Source: Malurus cyaneus samueli (Eukaryota; Chordata; Aves; Passeriformes; Maluridae). From it: 64,000 bases of DNA. The notes below the pieces were generated by a model that was not told where the DNA came from, did no database searches, and saw nothing but the letters and a program-made list of their open reading frames with translations. A program made the translations under genes and the position numbers. Location: positions 43,473,931-43,537,930 of the forward strand of contig CM019216.1 in NCBI GenBank assembly GCA_009741485.1, in the 5' to 3' direction. Shown here one piece after another: positions 1 through 13,429 of this stretch. Positions within the stretch are counted from its first letter, which is position 1. Each line of letters starts with the position of its first letter.

Positions 1-3000
1 TGTTAACACAGGCTTGCAAAATGTATCTTTCACTCCTTTTCAATCTTTGGTGGTAGCAACATGAGGAGCAAGTAATGACATCTATGGCAAAATCACCAAA
101 TTCTGCTGCAAGTCTTATACCCACTGGGCCCAAGATTTCCTGCGAAGGGCACAGCACTGTTCAGCCAACTCTGCTGCAAATACTTGCATCCTCCTGTTTC
201 CATTTTCCTTTCTTGATCTCACCCTCAGTCTTGCAAAGTTCTCTGAAATGGAGCATTCTGGAGGCAGTTGGAGTCCAGGCAGGTTTTATCCTTCAGCAGA
301 AGGGAAGAAGGAACGCGATGCAGGGCTGAAGCCATTCCTGCTGCTCGAACACCTCATGGGCTGGGAAGGACTGTGTACTACATGAGGTGCCCTTTCCTCC
401 CAGCCTCAGATCTGGGTCCATGACTTCCTGGTTTTTCAGCGGGACAGGGATCCTGGCATGAAGTCAGGATGCAGCCAGCATGCTCCCAGCTCTCACAGTT
501 CAACTGTGGGCAGAATTTCACATCTGCTGTCTCAAGCTAATAAAATGGACCTGGGCTTGACAACAGTGAGGGTCTTTTCTCTATCAATAGGGAAAGTCAA
601 CTTAACGTGCAGAGCTTTAAGGATTGCAAAGCACAGAAAGGACAAAAACAAAGAAAATCAGATTCTGCTGCATTAAGAAAGCGGTGCTACTTCACTTGGA
701 CTTGACTGTGTAATTCCTCACTCCAGAAATTACTGCAGCTGTAGACAAGACATTATCAGTGTTTAGGTATAAAAAAAAATTAACAAAGACATGAAGGTCA
801 AAACTCCCTGAGAATAAATAAGAAGATAAAGCCTCATGAGAGAGGAGAGAGGCTGAGGCAGTGGAGACCAGAGAGACAATCAGAATGTTCCTCTCCTTAA
901 CTGATACAGTGGAATGTGTCCTTGCAACGAGCAGTGAAAAACATTCATAATTAATAAGTAGCAAGCTAAGCGTGGATACTCTTGCTACATTTTTGTCTAA
1001 TGTTAAAGCAAATGGTTTCCAATGAGAAAGAATATTTATTGCATAAACAATTAGACTATCTAAAATCCCAGTAGTGAACAGTAATACATAAACTGCAGAA
1101 AAAATTTTTCCAAGTACAGAGAGAAAAGAGGAACATTTTTTTGGAAGCAGGTTGTTCTCCAATTGCTCATGCAAAACTTTTTTTCTCTTTATTTTTTTGG
1201 GGCTCAGAAAGTATTATCCAATCCCTGCTGGAGGCAGAGTACTTGGGAGGCAGAAATAGGAGTGTCCCACTTTGATGTAGTACAGAAATAATTAGGGCCG
1301 CCTTACCTGAGGGAAGAAAAGGAAAAGAGAGAAGCAAAAAAAAAAAAAAAAAAAAACCCACACCCAAAAACTCCTGTTTCTGTCCTCTATTCTTGGACAA
1401 GAACTACAGGTTATACAGAAACAGATAGGTATTCCCTAGGGGAGGAGACAAGGAAGATTTGTTACAGAGGCTGATCACCTGCTCGTGTTACTGCCCTGAC
1501 TCCCAGCTGCCCTTTCACATGCACAAACCTCATCCACAAACACACTCAATTGTGGTGTTGATGCAGTCACTTCTGCAGCAGAGGCACTTAAACAATTTCT
1601 GCTACAGCTCTCAATTTTTAGTCCTTGAAAACTGGCAATTTCATGATACACTGCTTCATCTTGTCTTGTTCCACTGCATCTTGGATGCCCTCTGAACTGT
1701 GCTTTCTCAAATGACAAAGCCTACTGCTTTCTGCTCTTCTTATCAGAAGAATAAAACAGCCTGTCCTTTCACACTGAAGTCACTGTCTACCACACTGATA
1801 GATATTCCTGTTTTCTTGAGGCTACAGGCAAGAGAGATCATGCCAAAAATCCCATGCATTTATATTTAGTTGAAAGAAAATAGCCTAGGGGGTTATGGAT
1901 TTTTGGTGGGGTTTTTTTGGGGGGGAAGATTGACACAGGGGTGGTGTCACATCCATTGTTTCTTTCTTTGATTAGTTTTTGCTTTATAAGAAACTACTGA
2001 AAACACACTGAAAACTATGATCAACAATGAATATCCATTGGAGAAAATAACAATGGGATAAGCATGTGGCAACAACCCCCTGAAACTTTCTCAGCTTCTG
2101 AGCTCAAGGACTTCCTAGCTTGTTCCCAGCTTGGGGATCTCCTCAGCTTAAAGCTGTTTAAGAGGCCTCATTGGGATTTTTTTCTCCCATGTATTAATGT
2201 GACTGATTCTTGAGCTCATGGAAACTGTTTCTTCAGAGCAGAATATGGGAAGTACCCCACAGACCCTGTTGATGCATTGTGGAAAAAAGCTCAAGTTGTT
2301 TGGTTTGATTGCATTTGGTGTGCAGCACTGCTGGGGTCAGTCCAGCTGCTTCTCCACCACAATGCAAGGAATTCTTTCAGATTTATACTTATTTAGTCTT
2401 GTGCCAGCACTGTCACTTGCCTTAATTTGCTCTTTTTCCCCCACTGTGTTTTGTCCACTTTGGCCTACTGAAGGGAAGATTTCACTTATTGAGACCATGT
2501 TATTTTAGACTTTGATTGTAACATGGGTATTCCACTTCCCTGATAAATTATCTCCTCTTCACACACATTCCCATTTCAACTTATCCTGCTGGAGCTTGAC
2601 TGACTAAAACCATGTAGAATATTTAGATTGTGACCTCCTCAGGGTCCTGTGCAGTGCACTCATCCTTTTTTACCTCTGCTGGGAAAGCTTTCTCTGGTTT
2701 TCATTCTGGGGTTGCCATTGACCCTTTCCAGTGCTATTTTATAGCCATTCTGCAGCTGACTCATGCACCCATTTTCTCTTCCCTTATTTACCCCTGCTGA
2801 CCCACCAGAGCCTTAGTAATCCTTCAGTGCACAGTCCCATGTACCATAACTCAAATTTCCATCTCACTTACTATCCAGGTCACCCAAATTTTCCTGCATG
2901 GTATTCCCACCCCTCATTATTGAGAAAGTTTCCTAGCCTTGAAAGCAGCATCTGAGATGCTTTAAAAAGTGCTCTTTCACCTAGCCACGCCTTCAGCCTC

Positions 3001-4566
3001 CCTGAAACCTCTCTGGTGGAAGGCGTTATGCCACAGCAGCTTAAGTGGAAGCAATGCAGCCATGGTAAGCTTCCTTCAGGGCAGCACATCACACACGCAG
3101 GATTACAGAAATGAAAATGTTGGAAGGAAATGTGGTCTGTTTAGCACGGCAAGCCACACGCCAGGTTCCTGTGAGGCTGAGCTATATTAAGGAACAAATG
3201 TCAAGCCATATTACGTTTCTGACAGGTCCAGTGCCTCCCATGGGCACAAGGAAGAGCGCTGAAACAGCAGCTATGGGTTGTTATTCCTGTGAGAGGTGGG
3301 GCAAATGGTCATCCCAGTTCCCCAGTGAAGGGTCTGGGCTTCTCATAAGCTGCCTTTGAAGGTTAACACTGGGGCCAGGGAGTGCTGAAAACACAGCTAC
3401 AAGGGCTTTTTTTTGCCTGACTTCTCTCTTTCGCAGGGTTGTGAGCATGTCTAGACTTCACGGGAACTTCCCTGGATGTGCAAATGTTACTGGAAGTACA
3501 CATACACATTCCAACATGCTCCAGCAGGTATTAACTAGGCTAATGCTGACTGAATCCTGTCAATAAAAATGCCCTAATCTGACATCTTCCATTAAAAAAA
3601 AATCATAATAAAAAGCCTTCTGGAAAATTAAAGTTGTTTTTCTGTATGTCCTCACACCCCCAATATAAGATAACTTAATATTACCTGGGAAGTGGCAAAC
3701 AACAAATAACATAGAATTTAACTCAAAACTCTGCTGCAACCAGTGGATTATAGCTAGCAGATTATAGCAAATCTTGATGCTCAGGTGAACCCAAGAAATA
3801 CAGTTACTGCAAGATAAGACAAAACATTTTGGAAAAGGTGAAAAGAATAATTTGTAAGGCATTGACTAAAGGCTTGCCTTCCAATTCATGAGACCTAAAC
3901 AGGCCAAAGGTGCACGTTGTTAAAACAAAGCCTCTGTTCTATTTTCTGCTCACAATTACTTTGCATTTTAGGGAACATTGCAGGTAGTAAAAGACACAGT
4001 AATCAATACTTTCTTTTAAGGAGTAAGTTTCCTGAATATTAGAAATGCCTGGTAATGGAGTCACTGTAACCTAAGCTAGGCAAATCTCTTAAGGACATGT
4101 TCAGCATCAAATGCTATTCATTAGGATGAAGTGCAAAACCAGGATTTTCCCACTTTGGGTAAAAGCTTTCTCTACTTGGCTGGCATGGGGGTAAAGAGGA
4201 AGCTCCCCAAAATGTCCTGTTCTATCCAGGCAAACTTTCAGTAAATCCCTGCAAATACTTTGCAGTTGAAGGTTTGCTTCTAATTCTGGCAAAAAAAAAC
4301 CTGGTCCCTTTCTGTCTTCTAGACATAGTCAGCCTAACTGGTTATGGCAATTACATACAATTATCCAGTACACAACTGCATATCGAGTTAATTCAGAGCT
4401 CCATGTGTTTGCCCTCTGCCATACAGTCCAAATTTCATTAAAATAAAATTTTAAAACCCTCAAAGCTGCTGATTTCAGTGGACACTGAGTTAGTTATGGC
4501 CGTGCTCTCACAATTCTCTTCACTTTTTTTAGAGTTTCTTTCCTTTCACGTTCAGTTACTGTATTT
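1..4566. other. Non-coding DNA, no gene seen
   Basis: AT-rich vertebrate-type sequence without a recognisable exon, repeat family or RNA gene. It holds a 21-base A run (1336-1356), a stretch with four G runs (1888-1941) and one 160-codon open frame on the minus strand (692-1174) whose product is hydrophobic but unlike any family I know. A frame of that length can arise by chance in 64 kb read in six frames, so it is not called as a gene. Confidence 0.7.
1336..1356. repeat. Poly-A tract, 21 bases
   Basis: An uninterrupted run of 21 A. There is no recognisable retroposon body immediately upstream on the plus strand, so I treat it as a simple repeat rather than the tail of an element. Confidence 0.9.
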
Positions 4567-5143
4567 TGTTGTGGTTTAACCCCAGCTGGCAAATAAGCAC
4601 CACACAGCTGCTCACTCACACCCGCAGCAGAGGGATCTGGGAGAGAACTGGAAGAGTAAAAGTGAAAAATATTTGTGTGTTGAGATAAAGACAGTTTAAC
4701 AGGTGAAGCAAAAGCCACACACACACAAGCAAAACAAAATAAAGAATTCATTCAATGCTTCCCATGGGCAGGCAGGTGTTCAGCCATCCCCAGGAAAGCA
4801 GGGCTCCATCACACACAACCGTGACTTAGGAAGAAAAACACCATAACTCTGCACATCCCCCTTCCTTGTTCTTTTTACAGCTTTAAAAGCTGAGTATGGT
4901 GCCATATGGAATGAAATGTCCCTGTGGTCAGTTGGGGTCAGCTGTTCCAGCTGTGTCCCCTCCCAGCTCCTTGAGCACCCCCAACCCCCTCGCTGGTGGG
5001 GCGGTGTCTGAAAGGGCCTTGGCTCTGCGAGCCCAGTTCAGCAAAAACAGAAACATCTCCATATTATCAACAGTGCTTTCAGCACAAATCTAAAACATAA
5101 ACTCATAGGAAGAAAATTAACTCTACCCCAGACAAAACTAGCA
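4567..5143 (-). mobile_element. Solo LTR of an endogenous retrovirus, minus orientation
   Basis: A 577-bp block matches, from memory, the general layout of an abundant passerine LTR family of probable ERVL type. Read on the minus strand it starts TGCTAGTTTTG (at 5143) and ends with a GGGGTTAAACCACAACA-like end (at 4567), giving the TG...CA termini of an LTR. No gag, pol or env sequence lies on either side, so it appears to be a solo LTR left by recombination. A partial copy of the same family lies at 16636-16975, sharing the stretch around 'cccatgggcaggcaggtg' and 'agcagggctccatca'. The counterparts of the TATA and poly(A) signals seen in that copy are mutated here (near 4880 and at 4695-4700). 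No clean target-site duplication is visible. The exact family name is not certain. Confidence 0.8.
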
Positions 5144-5144
5144 C

Positions 5145-5226
5145 TTTTGTTTTGTTTTGTTTTGTTTTGTTTTGTTTTGTTTTGTTTTGTTTTGTTTTGT
5201 TTTGTTTTGTTTTGTTTTGTTTTGTT
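5145..5226. repeat. (TTTTG)n microsatellite, about 16 copies
   Basis: Pentanucleotide TTTTG repeated without interruption for about 82 bases. It begins two bases after the end of the LTR at 5143. The array probably grew from T/G-rich target DNA at the insertion site, which would also explain why no target duplication can be read. Confidence 0.95.
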
Positions 5227-7894
5227 CTGTATGAATCTCTAGCTTTGGTGGTCCAAAGCAGTTTTCAGTCTCCACTGAGTCTCCTCACCTACTGGAAATC
5301 AGAATAATGGATCACCTCAAATCTGAAATTTCTCCTGCATTGTCTGGTTTCAGCACCAGGAAATGTGAAAAGATGTGAATATATGTTAAAAGATATGATC
5401 AGTAAAATCTGGTAACATGTTTCTTCTAACAGAATAAACCCAATTCCAATCTACAGAACAAGATAGATTTATATTTTTTACTATATTCTATAATGGTGGT
5501 CTTCCAAAACCTCTTTTTCCAAAGAGCTAATCATGAAAAGCTAGTGACGAAATTCAAAGCTTCCTTTCCTAAAAGAGATATGAAATGCCTGGGTTTTGGG
5601 TTCTTTTTCAGGCTCCAGAAAGAGACATAAGAGATAAAAAATAATCCACAGGGAACTTTTCTGTCATAACACATGTACTGGAGAGATCAATAAAATCTGA
5701 AATGTGAAACTTTGTCATTAGAACAGTGTTATTCAGAGCAGTGAAAACTCTGGGAGAAATAGGGTTTGCAAAGCATTAATTTGAATTAAAAAAAAATGAA
5801 TTGACTCTTTTATGCTCATGACTCTTTTTCCAAACACTCTGCTTGCATGAGCATTCAAAGGAAACAATTTTTGTCTCATATACTCTGTGGACAATGTCAT
5901 TGTTGCAATATTGCTGTGAGGAGTCAGAGCTACTTTCATAGTTTCATTTTATCCTCAGCAACAGCCACACCACACTTGCTGGCAAAGAATTTCCTATCCA
6001 TCAGTACAGCAAACTCAGGCAGGGGCCTGAGGCTCAACTTGTTTTTTTTTCTGATACCTACTGTTGTCACCTCTCACTGTGACACACTCACCAGAGTGAA
6101 AGGTAATAAAAAGTTCTGAACACCTTTTCAACGTCTCCTAATAGTGATGTAAATGTAATGTGATTTTTGTCAAGAAGTTACATGAGACCAGTTTACAATT
6201 GTTATTACTTACTGATGAGAAGCCAATGAAAAACTGGTGAAATAATGAAACGTGCTCAGACCTTGCAAATATTTACTGTACAAATTCTATTTCTTTCCAT
6301 TATAGAAGTCACTTGAATTTACAGGCACAGAGAACTGGACTAAAACAGAGCCACAAGATTTCCATTTTCTCTATTTTGCCTTTGCACCCATTCAATCGTT
6401 TGAACTACAAAGTGAAAAATGGAACATCAAAGTTTGTAGAATCAGCACAATATTCAATAGGCCAGGGATTCATCATGGGAATGTTAGTGCCAATTGACTG
6501 TAGGAGAAAATTTCCACATTCCTGTTCTAGAATAAGATGTCTAGAGTAAAATCTGTGCCAAAAGGTGTTTTCAAGAAAACATCAGGATGGACTTCATGCA
6601 GTATAAAATTTAAATACAGGCTTAATATTGAGTGGCTTAAAATTCCTATCTGAAGAGAAATGTTTTTATTCCTAAAGTTAAGCACATGCACACATTTTTA
6701 TTAAATTAAGTATCCTGTGAGGAGAACATCCAGTCCTGTGAAAACACAAATATGCATCTTTTGGCATAGTTTTTTTTTGTTATTTAACCCTCTTTTTTTA
6801 TCTTTCTTTTTGCCTCTTTGTAATAGACTACTGTTTCACAGAATGCTATGTCAATGAAAGTCAGATTTACACACAAAATGGACACCAGCACACTAATTTC
6901 AGGCTGTGCCTCCATCTTAATGCAGGAAATAGAACAAGGTTAATTTACCTGAGCAATAAATCCTCCCAAAACTGTTGCTTTAACTGTTCAGAATTTTGAA
7001 TACTTGCCCAAGATGCCTACAGATATAGCACATTTAATATATTAAACAAAAATACACAGCTTAAGGGGGAAAAGTGAATATGTTTTTATTTCTATTAACC
7101 AGAAGATATAATTATTTAATAGGGGTTTTTTTTAAGTCTTTTAAACCAACATTTCTAGGTCAATAGACAGGTTTTGGCTAGAAAGCTTTCATTCAGTAAT
7201 GCATCAGGATAGTATTTCCAGCCACATTGCCTGTAAAAAAGGTCACAATGCATTTTTATGACCTTCTGCCTCTTTGCCCTGGTATCCAAGGTACAGTGAT
7301 ACAGAGGGTCTCAAATGACTCACACAGAAGGGTTCAAAGCCAAAATGTTCAACGTTTAGCAATCATGCCAGAGCACCAGGAGTACCTCTTTCACTCTTTA
7401 TCTTTCATCAGGTCTGAGAGGCATTGTTTTGCTGTTTTAAAAACAAAGCATAAAGTTGTTTTAATATGCCACATTTGTGTAATGGCATGTTGGTGTTAGC
7501 ACTCTGTTTCATAAAAATACCTTTATGTATTATCAAAATATTATTTTAATAATTTTTATCATCACAAACATCATCCCTTTGAATCAACTGGTGGCCTCTA
7601 AACTTCTGATATGAACAGCGTGGATTTTCTCTTCTGAACAGAGATGTTGCTCTCTTAAAGAGTATCAGGTCCTGTTTCTTTACCTTTAGTGCCTTATCTT
7701 CCCCCATGTGACAGAATGCCTGATGGCAATATCACACATAAAGTAAGTAGAGACTAACCATTATAACATTTGAATAGGGTAGTATTGCTTCTCCTTTTCT
7801 CTTCACTATTCTTTTGTCACTTTTTGCTAAACAGAAATGCTTCTCAGGTTTCTTATTTCCCCAAATGGTGGATTTTCCCTTCTATCTTCTTTTC
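5227..7894. other. Non-coding DNA, nothing recognised
   Basis: Unique AT-rich sequence between the LTR with its microsatellite and a CR1 copy. Open frames are all under about 90 codons, overlap one another and show no recognisable domain. Confidence 0.7.
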
Positions 7895-8441
7895 TTAGAA
7901 TCAGAGAGTATTTGAGGTTGGAAAAGACCTTTAAGAACACTGAGTTCAACCACTAATCCTGCAGTGACAAGCCCACCATGTCCCTAAGTGCCGCAGCTAC
8001 AGGTCTCTTAAACACTTACAGGGATGATGATTCTACCACTTCTCTGGACAGCCCGTTTCAATGCTTGACAATGCTTTCCACGAGGAAACTTTTCCTGATA
8101 TCCAATCCAAATCTTCTCTGGTACAACTTGAAGCTGTTTCTTCTTGTCATACCTCTTGTTACATGGTAAAGGACTCTGATCCCCATCTCACTTCAACCTT
8201 TTCTCGATACTTGGTAGAGAGAGAGTTCCTCTTGAGCATCTTCTGCTCCAGATATAGAACCCCGGCTCCCTTCTGCTTCATACAAGACTTGTGCTCCCAA
8301 CTCTTCCCCAGCTCCATTGTCCTTCTCTGGACACACTCCAGCACCTCAGTATCTTCCTTGCAATGAGGGGCCCAAAACTCAGCATGGGATTCAAAAAGCT
8401 GCTTCATGCATTGTCTCGTCCCCTTAGCCGAGCAAAATTCC
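7895..8441 (-). mobile_element. CR1 LINE fragment, minus strand, 3' end
   Basis: The plus strand opens with 'tagaatcagagag' and 'tttgaggttggaaaagacc', the reverse complement of the CR1 3' end. It continues through 'ctctggacagcccgtttcaatg' type sequence into the last part of the reverse transcriptase region (minus frame around 8407-8159, including the 'VLECVQRRTMELGKSWE' segment). Frameshifts and substitutions show it is dead. The copy is 5'-truncated, as is usual for CR1, with a blurred border between 8400 and 8441. Confidence 0.88.
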
Positions 8442-9700
8442 TTTTAAAATAAATTAAACCTTATTACCCAACAAAATAAAGCAGTGACACTCAAAACACT
8501 TATTGGAACTGCTTTTGGCTGCTACTAGTTTCCAACTTATGCCCAAGTATTATTTCAGGAAAATTAACAGCTGTGAGCCCAAACTAGGACTTTCACTGGG
8601 GTGAGATTTTAGCAGTATGGGGGATGAGTTGCTGTGCCCAGGAAAGTTCTCTGATGGTCTTTGATCTCTTTCAGTACAAGGTACTGAAAAGTCATCTAGC
8701 TCCTCTGAGACACACTGAGCCATTTCAAGGTGGATTACCAGAACCACCAGCAGCTGCCCACAACCAGCAAAAAACCCACATGCTTTTGGGTCAAGAAATA
8801 GAACCTATAAACAATATAATTCCATGCAGCCTTGAGCATCCCTGGTGACTGTAGGTACCTTTCATTGTCCAGAGACTTGAGCTGAGACTTTTATGTTCGT
8901 GTCCAGTTACCACAGTCCAGACATGGCATGAGTTATTTAACCATATTCATCACTTTTACATGAAAATTACACGAAGTTCACATTGTTTCATAAGGTACAT
9001 TTAACTCAGCAGACACCTAATCTACTCCCATCGAATACAGAGCAAGTCTGGAATTAAAATATTTTGTGACATGACAGTGTCCACATCTGTTGGTACTGAT
9101 GAAGGAGCAGCAATCTATTAAATTGCTGAGAAATATTTTGGACGTTCTATTTTCACTTAGCAGTTTAACCAAGCATTCTAAGTCCAAATGCATTGGGGAA
9201 TCACAGACAGAGGAAATCACAACATATTCTTTACTAATAATTAACCAACATTTTCTTTTTCATATTTATCTCAGAATTCTTAAAAAAATCCCCACCTATC
9301 ATTTCTGCTTTTGTATTTCAGAAAGTTATTTGGGGAAATCCAATATCTGACATGAGAAAAGGAAGAGAGAAAAAGTGGAATTTCCACAAGCTGCTATTTA
9401 AACTTTGATGTCTTTGAAGGAATAAACAATATTTTACAGCTAGTCATGAGTCTCAATATCTTTTTCTCCTACAGTGTCTCTCTTGTGTAATTCTTTTATA
9501 TTGAATTCTTCAACATCTTCAGATCCCCTGTCATTAGGAAGGGTCAGGAAGAGTGAGAGAATTCAGTGTCTGAAGAAGGCCAGTGTGGGAAGAGGGAGAT
9601 TGAACAGTCAGAGAATTTCCCTAAATTCAAAGACAGATTAAGAGTGAGAAGAAAAATTACTCAGGGATATGTGGGAAATTTTATGCTTGGACTAAATCTG

Positions 9701-9704
<4 letters not shown>
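8442..9704. other. Non-coding DNA, nothing recognised
   Basis: Unique sequence between a CR1 fragment and a TG array. No repeat family, RNA gene or credible exon was found. Confidence 0.65.
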
Positions 9705-9743
<39 letters not shown>

Positions 9744-9763
9744 GTGTGTGTGTGTTTGTGTGT
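9705..9763. repeat. (TG)n microsatellite with TATG interruptions
   Basis: About 59 bases of TG repeats interrupted by TATG and TTTG units. Alternating purine-pyrimidine DNA of this type can adopt left-handed form. The open frame that runs through it encodes a VCVC run and is an artefact of the repeat. Confidence 0.95.
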
Positions 9764-11667
9764 TAAAAATAGAATTAGAAATTATTCTGGAAACTTTATA
9801 AAACATACATGTTTATTAGCTTGTTTCCACAACTTTGCAAAATGAAAAACATCTTGAGTGGAAAGAAGACATTTATAGAGGGTGAGCTCAGGTTATTGAG
9901 GCATGTGAGGAAGCTGGGGTCGTTGGAGCTCTTGTGCTTTCAGAGTGCTGTGTGGTCAGCTTCCACAAAGGAATAACAGACTGGAGTGAATCTGCATCCA
10001 GAACAAAAAGAGACACAATCACACAAACAAGAGCAAAAGAGTATGTGTTGTACCTGTTTACAGGACTCATGTGAAAGGCTAAGGAATGAGGAGATATGAG
10101 TATGAGGAAAATAAATATTCAGAAAAAACAAGTTAGATTTGAGAAATAAATCTGCAATGTGAACCATCCTTCCTTGATAATGGAACCTTGTTATTTATAG
10201 AACTGTTCTTTATCATTTCAGCCTTCCTTTTCAACACTTTCTTTTCTCTTTTCACCTGGATTCTGTGCAAGTGGACCTGAAGTTTTCAAAAGAATTTATC
10301 AATGAATCAATGAATTTGGAAGCCAGGAACTCATTCACTGAGGTTTTATTCATTTATTTGTAAATACCGTAGTTTTGCAAAGCCAGTGACAGGAAAATTA
10401 TTTACACCAATATTTTTCAACTGACATATCATGCTAAATCTCATAGGTATTATGAGTATTAATCATCCGAGAGCAAAACATGATGCAGTGAGTGCTTGCT
10501 TTGTAGTACTGTTCTGGTAACACAGCATTCTCTTGGAAACTCATGCTAATGAAGTCACAGCATTACTTCAAGCAGAGAATATATCATCATGTTCATTAGC
10601 AAAATTTTTACTTGCTATATTATTTTTTTTTCATTTTATTGGGCTCTTTAAAAAAAATTGGCTAAAAAACTGTGATATGGTTAAGGATAAATAAAATGTT
10701 TGAAACCAAAATAGCAAGATGACCTGTAATCAGCAGTTCAGTGTATCACTGCATTGTGATGGTTCCTTACCTAGCTAGTACGAAAAGAGTGACATTACAA
10801 AGCAAATAGAATAGTTACTTTTTTTCATTTGCTCTTAAATTTATTTTTTACTTTGTACCACTTCTCGCTTTAAAGATTTCTGTTTTACTTTATTCCAAAG
10901 TCAGGCTTGAATAGAACTTATATTCTTATATTCTACAGTCAACAATAAGAACACTTATAGCAGCTTGCCCCACAGGCTCTTTCATGTCTGCATTTTTATT
11001 TTACATGACACTACATAGTCTGCTGCTTCATCTTTTTGGGAAAGCACAATCACCAAAACAATAATTTGCTGTTCTTCAAACAACTGGACTTGATATTTTA
11101 CTTCTCCATTTGCTCAGATGGCAAAAATGATGGTCCTTTTTTGAACCAATGGATAAGTAATTACTCGTAACCTGCAATAAAGCATCAATTTCACATAGCA
11201 TCAGTCCTACATAGGCCCAGTCCTGTTTACACTATTTATATGTGAATTGTTTTTGAGACTGCGACCAGTCAGGAGGAAGTTAGCAGCATTTGGCTGCTGA
11301 GCCTCTTCTTTTCTGTCTCTTATTTCTGTTGTTCACCCCTGAAGTATGACAAGACCAGCATTAACCACTTACTAACCGCACATCTACTGTAGATATGGTT
11401 TTGTGTGGAAAAAAAAACCACCCTAGAGTGAAACTTGTGAGCAATGAGATCCTGGCACTAACTGCAGAGTGAGTTAACTGTGCCTGAGTTAAAACAAAGC
11501 CGTCCCTTTCACAGGCTGCCATCAGATACCTTTCTGGAGAGGGAGTCTCTGCCGTTATTCCTGCAGACACAGTGAATATGTCCTGATCCTCTGCTGCTGC
11601 AGCTTTTGTTTCCAGGCCTTCATTTTCAATGGTTGCCATAGAATCTCTCCATTATCATATGAAAAGC
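9764..11667. other. Non-coding DNA, nothing recognised
   Basis: Unique AT-rich sequence between two dinucleotide arrays. The part near 10440-10620 has an even, non-repetitive texture that could be a conserved non-coding element, but nothing in a single sequence can show that. Confidence 0.6.
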
Positions 11668-11696
11668 CACACACACACACACACACACACACACAC
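11668..11696. repeat. (CA)n microsatellite
   Basis: About 14 copies of CA in an unbroken run, a standard dinucleotide microsatellite. Confidence 0.95.
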
Positions 11697-12283
11697 CAAC
11701 CACCAAAAGCCTGTTGCTAAAGCCATAAGCACTTTTCAATTTTCACGTAAAAAGAAAAAAAATGTCTAGAAGTCAAATGGTCTTTGAGGCAGAAGTTGTC
11801 TTTTGCTCTCCCCCTGTCTTTCTCCTCCGAGATGACTTGATTCCTGTTTCACTTTTAGCTACATGAACTCCTTACTGGATCTTCTTCCTGACTGCCATAA
11901 CAATTACAGGCTGTTTATTCACGACAGTGCTTGTAATTGCCTCTTAAGTCAAGGGATAGCCATGTATTTTCTTGCCTCATTTGTTATGCAGGCTGTCCTG
12001 TTTCAGCGTGCCTTTGACTTAAAGATTTCTGCGTCCAATTTGCAGAATCTGAAGGTACATGAAGAGCTACTGAGAACTGAAGAATAATATTTTGAATATT
12101 TAAAATAATTGAACATAGTCCTTGATATGTAAACTCATTTTTATTACAGGACTGTTAATTTTCTGTGAATAGAGGAAGTATTTGTTATTGGAGGTGAAAT
12201 GTCCTGGAAAAGACACATTTTTTCCGTATAGCCATTTAAACAAGGAAGCCCAACCCCATTCATGAAGGCAATATGCTGGTAAA

Positions 12284-12337
12284 ATCACACTCCAATTAAG
12301 GGAGCTACAAATCACACTTCAATTAATGGAGCTACAA
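12284..12337. repeat. 27-bp tandem duplication, two copies
   Basis: Copy one (12284-12310) and copy two (12311-12337) lie head to tail with no spacer. Both begin ATCACACT and end GGAGCTACAA, and they differ at only two positions. This is a recent local duplication, not part of a recognised element. Confidence 0.9.
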
Positions 12338-13429
12338 AATAATTTCTGCTGCTTCACTGTTTACTTCAGCATAACAGATGTCAAGAGAAGAATTTTTTTT
12401 AATCTCAGGCCTTTGATATAAAACAGGAGCTTTGTTTTGAAGGATCTCTTGTGACGTATATTTATAAGAACACCTCTGAAAACTGATAAGGCAACATAAT
12501 ATAAATACCTCCCTGCATCGTCATGTAAATTAGTGAATTTCTAATTCCTTGAAGGGTCCTAACTTCAGGAATGCCAGGACTTTTCATAAGGAAATTGGAA
12601 TGGTTTGCCACATCGCTGCAGTTTGTTTTGAGCATACATGTGACTGCCACGTGTATACAGCACAGATATAAGAACACTTTTGTACCCTTTTCCCTACTGT
12701 CTACCCAGGGAATGGGGATGAAAATTTGGATTAAGGAAAAATTGTTAAGAAAGCTCACACTTTTCTGAGACATATAGTCTGATGAACAGCTATTTAATAA
12801 TATATAAATTTAGATATTCCATATATATATATATATTTAATCTCCCTATATTTATCTTTAGAGAGGCACCCAAAATACATACTCTTATCCCCTAAACTTT
12901 ATTAAATCCTCTTTTCTCCTACTGAAGCTATATTTAATATCTATATTTCTTTTTTTTCCCACTTTTCAAATAACACCACAAGTATAGAACAACAAACAAA
13001 CTTTACTTTCTGGCTAAAAATGGAAAATTATACTACATTCAAAATTTTGTAGTTTCTCATTTTGTTTCTTCTCTGCTGATAATTTCAATGTCTTGCCTGT
13101 TTATTACTCTCTAAGCATGGCAGAAAAAGAGGGTAAGGACTTGGCACACAAAGTCAGAAGCTCTTTGCTCCAACTACCATTGCCTGTGCCTGCAGCAGTA
13201 AAGAGCTGGAGACAAAATGTTTCCTAAGGAATGTAAGTGACACTGTGGAAACCATGAAACACAAACAGAGAAGTTATTTGAAATGACAAAACTTTATGGA
13301 ATGGCTGAGGCACAGAGGGCAAGCTCATGAGTTGGGATCAGAGGCAAGGTCAACAAGTGGGTATGAGGGTGGGCATCTGCTGTAGAGTGCTAAGTAAAGA
13401 GAATTAAATGGGAAAATACTTCTTTAAAC

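Noticed and set aside
9566..9766. Open frame ending in a VCVC run
   Set aside because: The run is the translation of the TG microsatellite.
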